Shown here: piece after piece, positions 29,676-40,148 of the stretch | How positions within the stretch are numbered: the first letter of the stretch is position 1 | Layout: the number at the start of each line of letters is the position of its first letter | Assembly (NCBI RefSeq): GCF_014596085.1 | Contig: NZ_JACCJY010000001.1 | Coordinates: 558,001-622,000, forward strand | Source: Azospirillum tabaci | Lineage (GTDB): Bacteria > Pseudomonadota > Alphaproteobacteria > Azospirillales > Azospirillaceae | Length of the DNA stretch: 64,000 nucleotides | Direction of reading: 5' to 3' | Position numbers and translations under genes: made by a program | The notes under the pieces: generated by a model | The model's input: the letters and a program-made list of their open reading frames with translations, nothing else | Databases searched by the model: none | Told to the model about the DNA's origin: nothing

Positions 29676-31078
29676 CAGGCGCGGTCCCCCGGAACGGCGT
29701 TGCCTTCGAGGCGGTTCACGGCGTCGGCGAAGGCCTCGCCGCGCTTCTCGAAATTCGCGAACTGGTCCCAGGAGGCGCAGGCCGGCGACAGCAGCACGCA
29801 GGCGCCGGGCAGCGCCTCGGCCAGCGCCAGCTCCGCCGCGGCGTTGACCGCCACGTCCAGAGTGCCGCAGCGGGTGTGCGGGACCTTGTTGGCCTCCAGC
29901 CACGCCGCGAAGCGGTCCGACGCCTCGCCGATCAGGAAGGCGTGGCGGACGCGCGGCGCGTAGGCCTCCAGCCCGTCCAGCCCGGTCTCCTTCGCCTGAC
30001 CGCCGAGGATCCAGTAGATCGGGTCGAAGGTGGCCAGCGCCTTTTCCGTGGCGTCGGCGTTGGTCGCCTTGCTGTCGTTGACGAAGCGCACGCCGTCGAT
30101 GGTCCGCACCAACTGCTGGCGGTGGGCCAGACCAGGGAAGGTGGTCATGGCGGCGACGATGGCCGGGGTCGGCACGCCCGCCGCCTTACAGGCGGCATAG
30201 GCCGCGGCGGCGTTCTGCCAGTTGTGCGTGCCGAGCAGCGCCGGGAAGGCGGCCAGCTCGGCCACCCGCTCCGCGGCGCCAAAGGTGTCGTCGATCAGCC
30301 AGCCGTCCGCGGCGTAGACGCCGCCGGGCACTGGACCCAGGGCGGAGACCGGCCAGATCACCTGGTCGCCCTTGGCCTTCAGCTCCTCCCAGATCGCCCG
30401 GCAGGTCGGGTCGTCCACGCCGATCACCGCGGTGCGCGGCTTGGTCTGGCGGTGGAAGATCAGTTTCTTCGCGGCGACGTAGCCGTCCATGCCGCCGTGC
30501 CGGGCCAGATGGTCCGGCGTGACGTTGAGCAGCACCGCCACGTCGAAGGTGATCGAGTAGGTCAGCTCGAGCTGGTAGCTCGACATCTCCAGCACGTAGC
30601 TGCCGCCGGCTCCCACGGAGGGGAAGGTCAGCGCCGGGGTGCCCAGGTTGCCGCCCACCGCGATGCGCCGCCCGGCGGCTTCCATCACATGGCCGATCAG
30701 GGTCGTCGTCGTGGACTTCCCGTTGGTGCCGGTGATGCCGATGTAGGCCGAATCGCGCTCCGACCGGGCCAGCAGCTCGATGTCGCAGACCAGCTCGATG
30801 TTCGCGGCGCGGGCGCGCAGGGCGACCGGATGCGGCTTCGGGTGGGTGTGCGGGATGCCCGGCGACCAGACGATGGTGGTCAGCTCGGTCAGATCCGCCG
30901 TGGTCAGGTCGACGACCTTGTAGCCCTTGTCGAGCGCGGCCGCGCGGCTGGACTCGTTGTCGTCCCACACCCACACGTCGGCGCCGCTCCGGGTCAGCGC
31001 CTCCGCCGTGGCGAGGCCCGACTTGCCCAGCCCCATGACCGCCACCGGCAGTCCTTCCATGTAGAACAGGTTGATCAT
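29675..31078 (-). CDS. murD: UDP-N-acetylmuramoylalanine--D-glutamate ligase MurD
   Basis: Adds D-Glu to the peptide stem. 467 residues: N-terminal VAVMGLGKSGLATAEAL, P-loop GITGTNGKSTTTTLIGH, NVTPDHLARHGGM, HRQQLVRTIDGVRFVNDSKATN, and the C-terminal LLSPACASWDQFANFEKRGEAF. The ATG at 31078 follows mraY by 13 nt; an internal ATG (MEGLPVAVMG) could also serve. Confidence 0.96.
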   Translation of the reverse strand: MINLFYMEGLPVAVMGLGKSGLATAEALTRSGADVWVWDDNESSRAAALDKGYKVVDLTTADLTELTTIVWSPGIPHTHPKPHPVALRARAANIELVCDIELLARSERDSAYIGITGTNGKSTTTTLIGHVMEAAGRRIAVGGNLGTPALTFPSVGAGGSYVLEMSSYQLELTYSITFDVAVLLNVTPDHLARHGGMDGYVAAKKLIFHRQTKPRTAVIGVDDPTCRAIWEELKAKGDQVIWPVSALGPVPGGVYAADGWLIDDTFGAAERVAELAAFPALLGTHNWQNAAAAYAACKAAGVPTPAIVAAMTTFPGLAHRQQLVRTIDGVRFVNDSKATNADATEKALATFDPIYWILGGQAKETGLDGLEAYAPRVRHAFLIGEASDRFAAWLEANKVPHTRCGTLDVAVNAAAELALAEALPGACVLLSPACASWDQFANFEKRGEAFADAVNRLEGNAVPGDRA

Positions 31079-31091
31079 CGGGCGGCGACCC

Positions 31092-32177
31092 TCAGCGGAG
31101 CTTCAGCGTGGACAGGCCGACCAGGGCCAGGATGGAGGCGATGATCCAGAAGCGGATGACCACGGTGGACTCCGCCCACCCCTTCTTCTCGAAGTGATGG
31201 TGCAGGGGCGCCATGCGGAACACCCGCTTGCCGGTCAGCTTGAACGAGGCGACCTGGACGATCACCGACACGGTCTCCAGCACGAACAGGCCGCCGATGA
31301 TCGCCAGCACGATCTCGTGCTTGGTGACCACGCTGACGGCTCCCAGCGCGCCGCCGAGGGCCAGCGAGCCGGTGTCGCCCATGAAGACCATGGCGGGGGG
31401 CGCGTTGTACCAGAGGAAACCGATCCCCGCACCGACCAGAGCCCCGCAGAAAACGGCAAGCTCACCAGCACCGGGCACATGGTGGATCTGGAGATAGTTG
31501 GCGAAGATCGCGTTGCCGGTGAGGTAGGCGATCAGGCCGAAGCAGCCCGCCGCGATCATCGTCGGCACGATGGCGAGGCCGTCCAGGCCGTCCGTCAGGT
31601 TCACCGCGTTCGACGCCCCGACCATGACGAAGGCGCCCACGGGGATGAAGAACCAGGAGAGCTGGATCAGGAAATCCTTGACGAAGGGCACGGCCAGACC
31701 GCCGGACAGCGGCGGCGCCGACACATACATGATGGCGGCGGCGGCGGAGACGCCGATGATGATCTCCCAGGTCAGGCGGAAGCGGCCCGACAGCCCCTTG
31801 GTGTTGCGCTTGGTCAGCTTCAGATAGTCGTCGCCGAAGCCGATCAGCCCGTAGCCGATCGTCACCAGCAGCACGATCCAGGTGTAGGCGTTGGTCAGGT
31901 CCACCCACAGCAGCGTGCTGATCGACACGGCGATCAGGATCATCAGGCCGCCCATGGTGGGCGTGCCCTTCTTCTTCATATGGCTTTCCGGCCCGTCGGA
32001 ACGGATCGGCTGGCCCTCGCCCTGCTTGCGTTTCAGCCACGCGATCAGGCGCGGAAAGAACACGAAGCTGATGACGAGCGCCGTCAGCACCGCGCCGCCC
32101 GTCCGGAAGGTCAGATACCGGAACAGGTTGAACGGCGTGAAGACGTCCGCCAGGGGGAAGAGCAGGTTGTAGAGCAT
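31092..32177 (-). CDS. mraY: Phospho-N-acetylmuramoyl-pentapeptide transferase MraY
   Basis: Integral membrane enzyme that makes lipid I from UDP-MurNAc-pentapeptide and undecaprenyl phosphate. 361 residues and about ten membrane segments. Motifs: [26 protein letters not shown] (Asp pair), [13 protein letters not shown] and the histidine loop [12 protein letters not shown]. It starts 10 nt after the murF stop. Confidence 0.96.
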   Translation of the reverse strand: MLYNLLFPLADVFTPFNLFRYLTFRTGGAVLTALVISFVFFPRLIAWLKRKQGEGQPIRSDGPESHMKKKGTPTMGGLMILIAVSISTLLWVDLTNAYTWIVLLVTIGYGLIGFGDDYLKLTKRNTKGLSGRFRLTWEIIIGVSAAAAIMYVSAPPLSGGLAVPFVKDFLIQLSWFFIPVGAFVMVGASNAVNLTDGLDGLAIVPTMIAAGCFGLIAYLTGNAIFANYLQIHHVPGAGELAVFCGALVGAGIGFLWYNAPPAMVFMGDTGSLALGGALGAVSVVTKHEIVLAIIGGLFVLETVSVIVQVASFKLTGKRVFRMAPLHHHFEKKGWAESTVVIRFWIIASILALVGLSTLKLR

Positions 32178-32187
32178 CGTGGAGCGG

Positions 32188-33672
32188 TCAGCCTTTGTGC
32201 CCGTGCGCCGCGGTCTGATCCGTGTCAGCCGCGGGCGAGGAGCCGTTGTTGTTCTTTTCGGTTTGTTTGTCGAGAGCGGACAGGGCGTCCACCACCGTCG
32301 CCATGCGGCTGCCCAGCGAACCCTTGATCAGCACCACGTCGCCGCCGCGCACCGCGCCGGCCAGGATGGGGGCCAACTCGGCGCTGGTTTCCGTCCAGGC
32401 GCCGCGCAGGGCGGCGGGCAGACGGTCGAACAGGGCGCGCATGTGCGGGCCGCAGGCGTAGACCGCGTCCACATGCGCGGCGCGCAGCGGTTCGGCCAGC
32501 GCGGCGTGCAGGGCGTCGGCGCGGTCGCCCAGCTCCCGCATGTCGCCCAGCACGGCGAGGCGCCGGCCGCCGGCGCCGGGGTCGATCCTGCCGAGCACCG
32601 CGAAGGTCGCCGTCATGGCGGCGGGGCTGGCGTTGTAGCTCTCGTCGATCAGAGTGAAGGCGCCCTGGGCGGCCTGGACGCGCTTGCGCGTGCCGCGGCC
32701 CTTGACCGGCGCGATGGTGGACAGTGCGCGGGCCGCCGCAGCGACGTCGGCGCCCAGCGCCTTGACCGCCAGCAGGACGGCGAGGCTGTTCATCACCCAG
32801 TGCTGGCCGGGCAAGGCCAGACAGTACTGGATACGCTCGCCCCGGATGATCGCGGTCACGGCGCTGCAGGTGGCGTGCAGCGAGCACTCCACCAGACGCG
32901 CATCGGCGTCGGCGTGGGAGCCGAAGCTCCAGATGCGGCTCAGCCCCTGGGTGCGCGCGGCGGCCAGCAGCCGCCCGAAATGCGGGTTGTCGCGGTTGAG
33001 GACGGCGACCCCGTTGGGGTTCATGCCCTCGAAGATCTCGGCCTTGGCGTCGGCGATCGCCTCGACGGAGTCGAAGAACTCCAGATGCGCCGCCTCGACC
33101 GTGATGATGACCGCGACGTCGGGCATCACCTGCCGCGACAAGGGGCCGAGTTCGCCGGCGTGGTTCATGCCCAGCTCGAACACGCCGAACTCGCTGTCCT
33201 CCGGCATGCGGGCCAGCGACAGGGGCACGCCCCAATGGTTGTTCAGGCTGCCTTCGGTGGCGAAGGTGCGGCCCTGCGCCGACAGGACGTGGCGCAGCGC
33301 CTCCTTGGTGCTGGTCTTGCCGACCGAGCCGGTGACGCCCACCACCCTGGCCTGGGTGCGCAGCCGCGCGACGTGGCCGAGATCGCCCAGCGCCGCCAGC
33401 GTGTCCTGCTCCACCGCCAGAAGGGAGGCGTCGCCCGGCACGCCCGGCGGCACGGTGCTGACCAGCGCCGCGGCGGCGCCGGCCTCCAGCGCCTTCGCCA
33501 CGAAGTCGTGCCCGTCGAAGTTCGGCCCCTTGATGGCGACGAACAGGTCGCCCGGCGCCACCTTGCGGCTGTCGATGCTGACCCCGGTCGCCGCCCAGGA
33601 GCGCGTCGCCTGGCCGCTGGTTGCGGCGGCGGCGTCCTCGGCGGTCCACAGGACGGTCTTGGCCTCGCTCAT
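32188..33672 (-). CDS. murF: UDP-MurNAc-tripeptide--D-Ala-D-Ala ligase MurF
   Basis: Adds D-Ala-D-Ala to give the pentapeptide precursor. 494 residues; N-terminal domain with [20 protein letters not shown]-loop [45 protein letters not shown], and C-terminal LGDMRELG. The tail after about 465 ([19 protein letters not shown]) is a polar extension. ATG overlaps the murE stop by 4 nt. Confidence 0.95.
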   Translation of the reverse strand: MSEAKTVLWTAEDAAAATSGQATRSWAATGVSIDSRKVAPGDLFVAIKGPNFDGHDFVAKALEAGAAAALVSTVPPGVPGDASLLAVEQDTLAALGDLGHVARLRTQARVVGVTGSVGKTSTKEALRHVLSAQGRTFATEGSLNNHWGVPLSLARMPEDSEFGVFELGMNHAGELGPLSRQVMPDVAVIITVEAAHLEFFDSVEAIADAKAEIFEGMNPNGVAVLNRDNPHFGRLLAAARTQGLSRIWSFGSHADADARLVECSLHATCSAVTAIIRGERIQYCLALPGQHWVMNSLAVLLAVKALGADVAAAARALSTIAPVKGRGTRKRVQAAQGAFTLIDESYNASPAAMTATFAVLGRIDPGAGGRRLAVLGDMRELGDRADALHAALAEPLRAAHVDAVYACGPHMRALFDRLPAALRGAWTETSAELAPILAGAVRGGDVVLIKGSLGSRMATVVDALSALDKQTEKNNNGSSPAADTDQTAAHGHKG

Positions 33673-35156
33673 GCTGCTCCAACCTCTGCCACGGCGGCTC
33701 GTGCCTCGGTCGCGTCGTCGAAGGGAAGGACCTCCGTCCCGACGATCTGACCATGCTCATGTCCCTTGCCGGCGATGACCAGGACGTCACCGGGCCGAAG
33801 GCTGCGGACGGCGGCGCGGATGGCCTCGCGCCGGTCGCCGATCTCCTCCAGGGCCGGGTGGCCCGCCAGGACCTCCTTGCGGATGGCCGCCGGCACCTCG
33901 GTGCGCGGGTTGTCGTCGGTGACGATGGCGCGGTCGGCCAGACGGCCGGCCAGCTCCCCCATCACCGGCCGCTTCCCGCGGTCGCGGTCGCCGCCGCACC
34001 CGAACACCGCGATCAGGCGGTTCCGGGCGTGCTGCTTCAGCGCCAGCAGCACCGTTTCCAGCGCGTCGGGCGTGTGGGCGAAATCGACATAGACCGCCGC
34101 CCCGCAGGGGTGGGTGGCGACGTGCTGCAGGCGTCCCGGCACGCCTTCCAGGCGGGTCAGGGTGGCCAGAGCCTCGTCACGGTCCGCGCCGGAGCCGATC
34201 ACCAAGCCGAGCGCGCACAGCACGTTCCACGCCTGGAAGCGGCCCGCCAGCGGCAGGTCCACGGTGATGTCGCGGCCCAGGACCGTCAGGTCTAGGCGCT
34301 GGCCGTGGGCCAGCGGCTCGACCCCGTTCACCCGGATCTCGCGACCGGCCAGACCGTATCCGAAGACGCGGTGACCGCGCTGTGAACAAATCCCGGCAAG
34401 TTCGGCGAAGGTGCCGCTGTCGGCGTTCAGGACGGCGGTTCCCCCATCGGGCAACACCCGTCCGAACAGCATCGCCTTGGCCTGGAGATAGGCCTCCATC
34501 GTGCCGTGATAGTCCAGATGGTCACGGGTCAGGTTGGTGAAGCCCGCGGCCTTGAGGACCACGCCGTCGAGACGGAACTGCTCCAGCCCGTGGCTGGACG
34601 CCTCCATCGCCAGATGCTCGATCCCCTTGTCCTTGACGGCGGCGAGGTCGCGATGGAGCGACACCGGGTCCGGCGTGGTCATCCCGCCGTAATCGTCCAG
34701 CCCCGGCCCGATCAGCCCCAGCGTGCCCAGGCTGGCCGCCTTCAGGCCCATCAGGTCCCACATCTGGCGGGCGAACTGCACGGTGGAGGTCTTGCCGTTG
34801 GTCCCCGTCACCGCCACCACGGTGTCCGGCTGCCGCCCGTGAAAGGCGGCGGCGAGGCGCGCGAAGAGGCGGCGCGGCTGCTCGTCGGCGATCAGAATCG
34901 CGGCGCTGCCGGCGGGCAGGGCGGTCCCGACGGGCGCCACCACCGCGACGGCGCCCTTGGCGAGCGCGTCGGCGATGAAGGCGCGCCCGTCCGCCTTCAC
35001 GCCGGGCAGGGCGGCAAAGACGAAACCGGGCCTGACCGCGCGGCTGTCCGCGGTCAACCCGGTCACATCGATGGCTGGCACTTCGACGGCGGACCCCTCG
35101 GCGGAGGAGGACGTCGCGTCAGCGCGGCTTGTTGCCAGCAGGTGGGACAGAAGCAA
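33669..35156 (-). CDS. murE: UDP-MurNAc-dipeptide--meso-DAP ligase MurE
   Basis: Adds the third residue of the stem. 495 residues; N-terminal LTADSRAVRPGFVFAALPG, P-loop VTGTNGKTSTVQF, MEASSHGLEQFRLDGV, and the C-terminal DDNPRTEVP motif. The DNPR signature is typical of meso-diaminopimelate specificity. The start is TTG 35156, supported by AAAGG 8 nt upstream, which makes the gene begin 38 nt inside ftsI, the longest overlap in the cluster. Confidence 0.95.
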   Translation of the reverse strand: MLLSHLLATSRADATSSSAEGSAVEVPAIDVTGLTADSRAVRPGFVFAALPGVKADGRAFIADALAKGAVAVVAPVGTALPAGSAAILIADEQPRRLFARLAAAFHGRQPDTVVAVTGTNGKTSTVQFARQMWDLMGLKAASLGTLGLIGPGLDDYGGMTTPDPVSLHRDLAAVKDKGIEHLAMEASSHGLEQFRLDGVVLKAAGFTNLTRDHLDYHGTMEAYLQAKAMLFGRVLPDGGTAVLNADSGTFAELAGICSQRGHRVFGYGLAGREIRVNGVEPLAHGQRLDLTVLGRDITVDLPLAGRFQAWNVLCALGLVIGSGADRDEALATLTRLEGVPGRLQHVATHPCGAAVYVDFAHTPDALETVLLALKQHARNRLIAVFGCGGDRDRGKRPVMGELAGRLADRAIVTDDNPRTEVPAAIRKEVLAGHPALEEIGDRREAIRAAVRSLRPGDVLVIAGKGHEHGQIVGTEVLPFDDATEARAAVAEVGAA

Positions 35157-36924
35157 CGGTGCTGCCTTTCGGTTGCGCGGGCGGAGGCGGCGGTGCGGGC
35201 GGGGTCGTCTGACCGGCGGTGTTGATGTAGGTGGCGTTGATGACCTCGGGGGAAGCCTCGTCCACCGGCTGGACGCCCAGCAGCGGGCCGATCTGCTTCA
35301 CGATCCGGCCGACCGCGGGTGCGGCGACCCAGCCGCCGGTGGCGAAGCCGTAGGTCTTCTTGGTGCCCTTCGGCTCGTCCACCAGGACATAGACGATGTA
35401 GCGCGGGTCGTGCATCGGGAAGGCGCCGAGGAACGACGACATGCGGGAGTTCCGGACGTAGCTCCGGCCCTTCTGCTTCTCCGCCGTGCCGGTCTTGCCG
35501 CCGACGACGTAGCCCTTGGCGTTGGCCGACTTCGCCGTGCCGTCGGTGACCACGAAGCGGAACAGCCGGCGCATCATCGCCGAGGTCTTCGGGCTGATGA
35601 CCTGCTCGCCCGGCACCTCGACCGCGGGGTCGCGCTTCAGCAGGGTGGGCGGGTGCAGCACGCCGCCGTTGATGATCGAGGCGGCGGCGTTGACCGTGTG
35701 CATCGGGCTGACCGACATGCCGTGGCCGAAGGAGATGGTCATGGTGTTGACCTCCCGCCACGGATTCGGCACCAGCGGCCAGCCGTTCTCCGGCAGCTCC
35801 AGCGAGGTCGGCCGGGTCATGCCCAGCTTGGTCATGAAGGACTTCTGGTGCTGCACGCCCAGCGACATGGCCATGCGCACCGAGCCCAGGTTCGACGATT
35901 CCTGGAACACCTCGGCCACCGTCAGGTTGTGGCGGAAGGGATGGTATTCGCGGATCGTGAAGCGGCCGACCTGGATGTTGTTGATCGTGTCGAAGGTGTC
36001 GGAGACGCGGATCTTGCCCGAATCCAGCGACATCGCCGTGTTGAAGATCTTGAAGGTGGAGCCCATCTCGTACACGCCGAGCGTCGCGCGGTTGAACAGC
36101 GTGTCCGGATCAAGTCCCGTGGGGTTGTGCGGGTCGAAATCGGGCAGCGAAACCATCGACATGACTTCGCCGTTGCGGACATCGTAAATGATGCCGGTGG
36201 CGCCGATGGCGCTGAATTCTTCGATCGTCGTCTGCAATTCCTTCTTCATGATGTGCTGAAGGCGCAGGTCGATCGAAAGCTGCAACGGCTTCGGGTCGGT
36301 GGTCAGCCGCTTGTTGAATTGCTGCTCCAGCCCGGCGAGGCCGTTGTTGTCCACGCCGGTGAAGCCGACCAGATGCGAGGTCAGGTTGGACGCCGGGTAG
36401 AAGCGGCGCTCCTCCCGTTCGAAATAGACGCCGGGCAGGCCGAGCCGGAACACCGCCGCCTGCTGTTTGGGCGTCAGGTTGCGCTTGATCCAGACGAACC
36501 GCTTGTCGCCGCTGATCTTGCTCAGCAGGTCCTTGTAGTCCAGCTCCGGCAGGACGGTGGTCAGCTTGCGCGCCACCTCGTCCGGGCGGCTGATCAGCTT
36601 CGGGTCGGCGTAGAGCGACTGCGTGGCGAGCGAGGTCGCCAGCAGGTTGCCGTTGCGGTCCACGATGTCGGCGCGGTTGACCGGCGGGGCGTCGACCTCC
36701 GCGGCCATGCGCGGGCGCGGTTCCGCCGCGTGGTTGAACAGGGTCGCGTCCACCAGCTTCACGCCGATGGCGGTAAAGACCACGGCGACCATGGCCGCGG
36801 TGACCATCAACCGGTTCCGGCTCTGCTCCAGCGCGACCGACAGCGACGTCCGCGGCTTGGAAGCCGGGGGCGGAACGCTGTAGGCGCCGTGCGCGGGATC
36901 GATGCCGGGCGGCGGAACGCTCAT
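35119..36924 (-). CDS. ftsI: Septal transpeptidase FtsI (PBP3)
   Basis: Class B penicillin-binding protein of 601 residues. Pro-rich cytoplasmic start, one membrane segment (about 39-58), pedestal with VNRADIVDRNGNLLATSL, and the transpeptidase domain with S289-T-F-K292, S343-S-N345 and K477-T-G479. A Pro-rich tail (about 570-601) follows. The start overlaps the ftsL stop (ATGA). Confidence 0.96.
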   Translation of the reverse strand: MSVPPPGIDPAHGAYSVPPPASKPRTSLSVALEQSRNRLMVTAAMVAVVFTAIGVKLVDATLFNHAAEPRPRMAAEVDAPPVNRADIVDRNGNLLATSLATQSLYADPKLISRPDEVARKLTTVLPELDYKDLLSKISGDKRFVWIKRNLTPKQQAAVFRLGLPGVYFEREERRFYPASNLTSHLVGFTGVDNNGLAGLEQQFNKRLTTDPKPLQLSIDLRLQHIMKKELQTTIEEFSAIGATGIIYDVRNGEVMSMVSLPDFDPHNPTGLDPDTLFNRATLGVYEMGSTFKIFNTAMSLDSGKIRVSDTFDTINNIQVGRFTIREYHPFRHNLTVAEVFQESSNLGSVRMAMSLGVQHQKSFMTKLGMTRPTSLELPENGWPLVPNPWREVNTMTISFGHGMSVSPMHTVNAAASIINGGVLHPPTLLKRDPAVEVPGEQVISPKTSAMMRRLFRFVVTDGTAKSANAKGYVVGGKTGTAEKQKGRSYVRNSRMSSFLGAFPMHDPRYIVYVLVDEPKGTKKTYGFATGGWVAAPAVGRIVKQIGPLLGVQPVDEASPEVINATYINTAGQTTPPAPPPPPAQPKGSTVASVPPAGNKPR

Positions 36925-37634
36925 CGGTTGGCTCCGAGACGGGCGACGAGAAGACCGATGCTGTCATGCTGGGTCGGGGCGGCCTGGAGGCCGGCCTGCT
37001 GCGGCTGCGGACGGGCCGCGGGCGGCGGCGCCAGCGTCCGCGCGGTGACCGGCGGCTTGGTGGCGACCTCCGTCGGCTTGGTCGTCACCACCGGGGCCGG
37101 GGCCGACTTGGCGGCGGAGGGGAGCGGCGGGACTTTGGCCGAGGCCGGCACGATGGCCGAGGGCTTGATCGGGGCCGGCTTCATCGGCGAGGCCGAGGCC
37201 GGAATCACCACGCCGCCCTGAACGCCGCCCTGAACGATGGCGCCGCCGCCCACGACGCTGTCTCCCGTGGAGGCCGTCGCCACGTTCGGTGCCTTGCCCG
37301 GCGTCTGGTTGCGCACCATCGGCGGCAGCGGAGCTTCCTCCGGCGCGACGGTGGGGGAGGGGCGCATCGGGACGATGTTCATCGCCACGAACTGGCGCGC
37401 CTCGGTCGGCTGCAGCGCCAGATGCTCGCGCGACAGGGTCTCGAGACGGGTCGGGTCGTTCAGGAAGCTCCACTCGGCCTTCAGGACCTGGATGGCCTCC
37501 TGCTCCACCATGATCTTGCGGTTGAGCGAGCCCAGCTTTTCTTCCAGCTCCTGAACCTCGTAGCTGGTCTCGAACAGGACGAAGCCGGCGGCGGCGATCA
37601 GACCACCCCAGAAAAGTGCGGATTTGTATTTCAT
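36921..37634 (-). CDS. ftsL: Cell division protein FtsL with long C-terminal extension
   Basis: 237 residues. The first 110 are the usual FtsL: membrane segment (about 7-22, [16 protein letters not shown]) and a leucine-zipper-like coiled coil ([20 protein letters not shown]) ending in the LxxxHLxL-type motif SREHLALQP. About 125 further residues are Pro/Ala/Lys/Thr-rich and probably disordered in the periplasm; FtsL is usually 100-130 residues. Position between rsmH and ftsI confirms the call. Both junctions are ATGA overlaps. Confidence 0.9.
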   Translation of the reverse strand: MKYKSALFWGGLIAAAGFVLFETSYEVQELEEKLGSLNRKIMVEQEAIQVLKAEWSFLNDPTRLETLSREHLALQPTEARQFVAMNIVPMRPSPTVAPEEAPLPPMVRNQTPGKAPNVATASTGDSVVGGGAIVQGGVQGGVVIPASASPMKPAPIKPSAIVPASAKVPPLPSAAKSAPAPVVTTKPTEVATKPPVTARTLAPPPAARPQPQQAGLQAAPTQHDSIGLLVARLGANR

Positions 37635-38635
37635 GCCGCCTCCTTGCCGGGCGCCGGATAGGCCGGCGCCGCCGTGCGTTCAGCCGCGCGCAGCCGGGCA
37701 GAGCGCGCGCGTGGGTTGCTGTGGGCTTCCTGGTCCGTCGGCACGATGGGCTTGCGCGACAGGAGCCGGAAGGATGGGGAACGCGCGTCCGCCGCAAGGC
37801 TCGGCGCGTGTCGGGACGGGGAGGGCGGGGGCGAGGAGCGTTCCTTCAGGAACGTCTTCACTTCCCGGTCCTCCAGCGAATGGAAGGAGACGACGGCGAG
37901 GCGGCCGCCGGGCTTCAGCAGCGATTCGGCGGCGGCGAGGCCGCGGCGCAGCTCGCCCAGCTCGTCGTTCACATGGATGCGCAGCGCCTGGAAGGTGCGG
38001 GTCGCCGGGTCGATGGCGTCGCCCTTCCCCTTCGGCACCACCGACCGCACCACGTCGGCCAGCTGCTTGGTGCGGGCGAAGGGGGTCTCCAGCCGTGCGG
38101 CGACGATGGCGCGGGCCACGCGGCGGGCCATGCGCTCCTCGCCGTAATGGAAGACGATGTCGGCCAGCTCATCCTGGGTGGCGGTGTTCACCACGTCGGC
38201 GGCGGTCGGCCCGTCGCGTCCCATCCGCATGTCGAGCGGGCCGTCGAATCGGAAGGAGAAGCCGCGCTCCGGCTCGTCGATCTGCGGGGAGGAGACGCCG
38301 ATGTCCAGCGCCACGCCGTCCACCGATTCGACGCCGTGCTCGGCGAGCAGCCGGTCCATGTCGCCGAATCGGCCTTCGACGATCTCCAGCCGGCCCGGAT
38401 AGGCGAGGGCGAGCTGGCGGCCGCGCGCGATGGCTTCTGGATCGCGGTCGATTCCCCAGACCCGGCAGTCGGCCCGGTCGAGAATCGCGCGGGAATAGCC
38501 GCCGGCGCCGAAGGTGCCGTCCACATAGACGCCGCCGTCGCGCGGGGAAAGCGCGTCCACGACCTCGTTCAGCAGCACGGAGATGTGGGGGGAGGCCGGG
38601 GCGGCGGGGGCGGGGGCGGGGGGCTTCACGATCAT
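37631..38635 (-). CDS. rsmH: 16S rRNA (C1402-N4) methyltransferase RsmH (MraW)
   Basis: SAM-dependent methyltransferase of 334 residues. N-terminal [13 protein letters not shown], motif [52 protein letters not shown], and [12 protein letters not shown] are all family hallmarks. An Ala/Pro tract precedes the first motif. Overlaps mraZ and ftsL by 4 nt each. Confidence 0.96.
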   Translation of the reverse strand: MIVKPPAPAPAAPASPHISVLLNEVVDALSPRDGGVYVDGTFGAGGYSRAILDRADCRVWGIDRDPEAIARGRQLALAYPGRLEIVEGRFGDMDRLLAEHGVESVDGVALDIGVSSPQIDEPERGFSFRFDGPLDMRMGRDGPTAADVVNTATQDELADIVFHYGEERMARRVARAIVAARLETPFARTKQLADVVRSVVPKGKGDAIDPATRTFQALRIHVNDELGELRRGLAAAESLLKPGGRLAVVSFHSLEDREVKTFLKERSSPPPSPSRHAPSLAADARSPSFRLLSRKPIVPTDQEAHSNPRARSARLRAAERTAAPAYPAPGKEAA

Positions 38636-39129
38636 GCGCCCTCCCCTCCCCGGCCGGCGGCGGCGCGGGATGCCTTGGCGACGATCTGGCTCAGCGAAAT
38701 GTCCTTGCGCACGACCTGGTCGCGCAGCGTCTGTTCATGGGCCTTGAGAGCGCCGGGCTCCCAGATCTGGAAGGTCTTGCGGCGGCCGATGAAGGCGGCT
38801 TCCTCGTCGATTCCGGCGAATTCGGCGAGTTCCTTGGGCAGGACGATCCGGCCTTCGGTGTCCAGCGAGACGGGGATCAGCTTGCCGAAGATGAAGGTCT
38901 CGATCATGTCGCGCTCGTCCGAATCCAGATCGGGGGATTCCAGGCTTTCGGACAGCACGTCGAGATAGTCCTGATCGGCGCCTTCCAGCGCCTGATGATT
39001 CAGCGAAGGCCAGAGATAGACGGTGCCGGGGGCCGACGTCTTGGCAAGCGACTGCCGGAACTGCGCCGGGATGGAGCAGCGGCCTTTCCTGTCAACTTTG
39101 TTGACGTATGTGGACAGGAAAATGGCCAT
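38632..39129 (-). CDS. mraZ: Transcriptional regulator MraZ
   Basis: First gene of the cluster. 165 residues with two AbrB-like swapped-hairpin repeats: [20 protein letters not shown] and the second copy [25 protein letters not shown]. In E. coli MraZ represses its own cluster by binding TGGG repeats spaced 10 bp apart; such repeats lie 120-150 nt upstream here (39250-39284) and again at 39546-39560. This makes autoregulation likely. Confidence 0.96.
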   Translation of the reverse strand: MAIFLSTYVNKVDRKGRCSIPAQFRQSLAKTSAPGTVYLWPSLNHQALEGADQDYLDVLSESLESPDLDSDERDMIETFIFGKLIPVSLDTEGRIVLPKELAEFAGIDEEAAFIGRRKTFQIWEPGALKAHEQTLRDQVVRKDISLSQIVAKASRAAAGRGGEGA

Positions 39130-39249
39130 CGGCCTGACGAACGCCCCCCTTATCCCGTTGCTGGTCTTCGCCGTCGCGAAGCCCTATCCGCTCTTGCCGC
39201 TGAACGCGCCCGGTTTGGCTACCTTGGTTGGGTAGTTCCCCCTCCGAAC

Positions 39250-39284
39250 TGGGCTTTCATGGGATAGCATGGGACAGTTTGGGC
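39250..39284. promoter_or_regulatory. MraZ-type operator: four TGGG repeats at 10-bp steps
   Basis: TGGGC, TGGGA, TGGGA, TGGGC begin at 39250, 39260, 39270 and 39280, exactly one helical turn apart, on the plus strand (the cluster is transcribed from minus). E. coli MraZ binds TGGGN-N5 direct repeats upstream of its own gene. Four phased copies by chance are very unlikely. Confidence 0.75.
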
Positions 39285-39545
39285 GTCAACGCCCCCTCCA
39301 GTATTCATATGGTGCTGTCAAGACTTTTGGGGCGATGTGTTGCCAGCGTGCAAATAGGTGAACGGAATCGGCGAGAATCGGCAATATACCAGCGCGCTAA
39401 TGAGCGATTACGCGGCGCTGCCCCACAGAGTTCGCGGGATGTTCCGTGAGACCCGCGAATGGTTCCCGCCATGTGGCTTTCCATAAGGGCGAATCGCATC
39501 CTACGAATGGTATAGCCTGCCGGGGTAACCTGCCGAGGCACGGCA

Positions 39546-39560
39546 TGGGACAGCATGGGA
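39546..39560. promoter_or_regulatory. Second MraZ-type site: two TGGGA repeats
   Basis: TGGGA at 39546 and 39556, same orientation and 10-bp phase as the main array 296 nt away, and with similar flanks (GCATGGGACAGCATGGGA versus ATAGCATGGGACAG). Could be a remote operator. Confidence 0.5.
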
Positions 39561-39573
39561 ATTTGCCCCACAG

Positions 39574-39616
39574 TTATCCACCGGCTGTGGATGAAGCTGG
39601 GGACATCTGTGGACAA
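39574..39616. promoter_or_regulatory. Group of three DnaA-box-like sites
   Basis: TTATCCACC (39574-39582), TGTGGATGA (39586-39594, reverse TCATCCACA) and TGTGGACAA (39608-39616, reverse TTGTCCACA), each one base from the TTATCCACA consensus. The first two form an inverted pair. Confidence 0.5.
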
Positions 39617-39686
39617 GGGGGCGCCATCCCAGTCCCGCGCCGCGGAAAAGGGGTGGTCCGTTGATCCGGAGGTGGTGGGGATAAAC

Positions 39687-40087
<401 letters not shown>

Positions 40088-40148
40088 GGGGCACTGTGTA
40101 CAGAGTCGCCGTTCGATTCGCAACGGTGTTCGGGGGTGATTCGGATTC

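Larger units (their letters stand above)
39130..39686. other. Control region upstream of mraZ, downstream of rnpB
   Basis: 557 nt without a believable gene. It holds the two MraZ-type arrays, a DnaA-box-like group, an inverted repeat TTCGCGGG / CCCGCGAA (39431-39459), a GGGCGT/ACGCCC palindrome (39281-39294), and a perfect TTGACA on the minus strand at 39316-39321. No good -10 follows that TTGACA at normal spacing, so I do not call a promoter. Confidence 0.6.

Noticed and set aside
39574-39616. Chromosome origin at the DnaA-box-like group
   Set aside because: No adjacent AT-rich unwinding region and no usual origin neighbours; boxes are few and imperfect.
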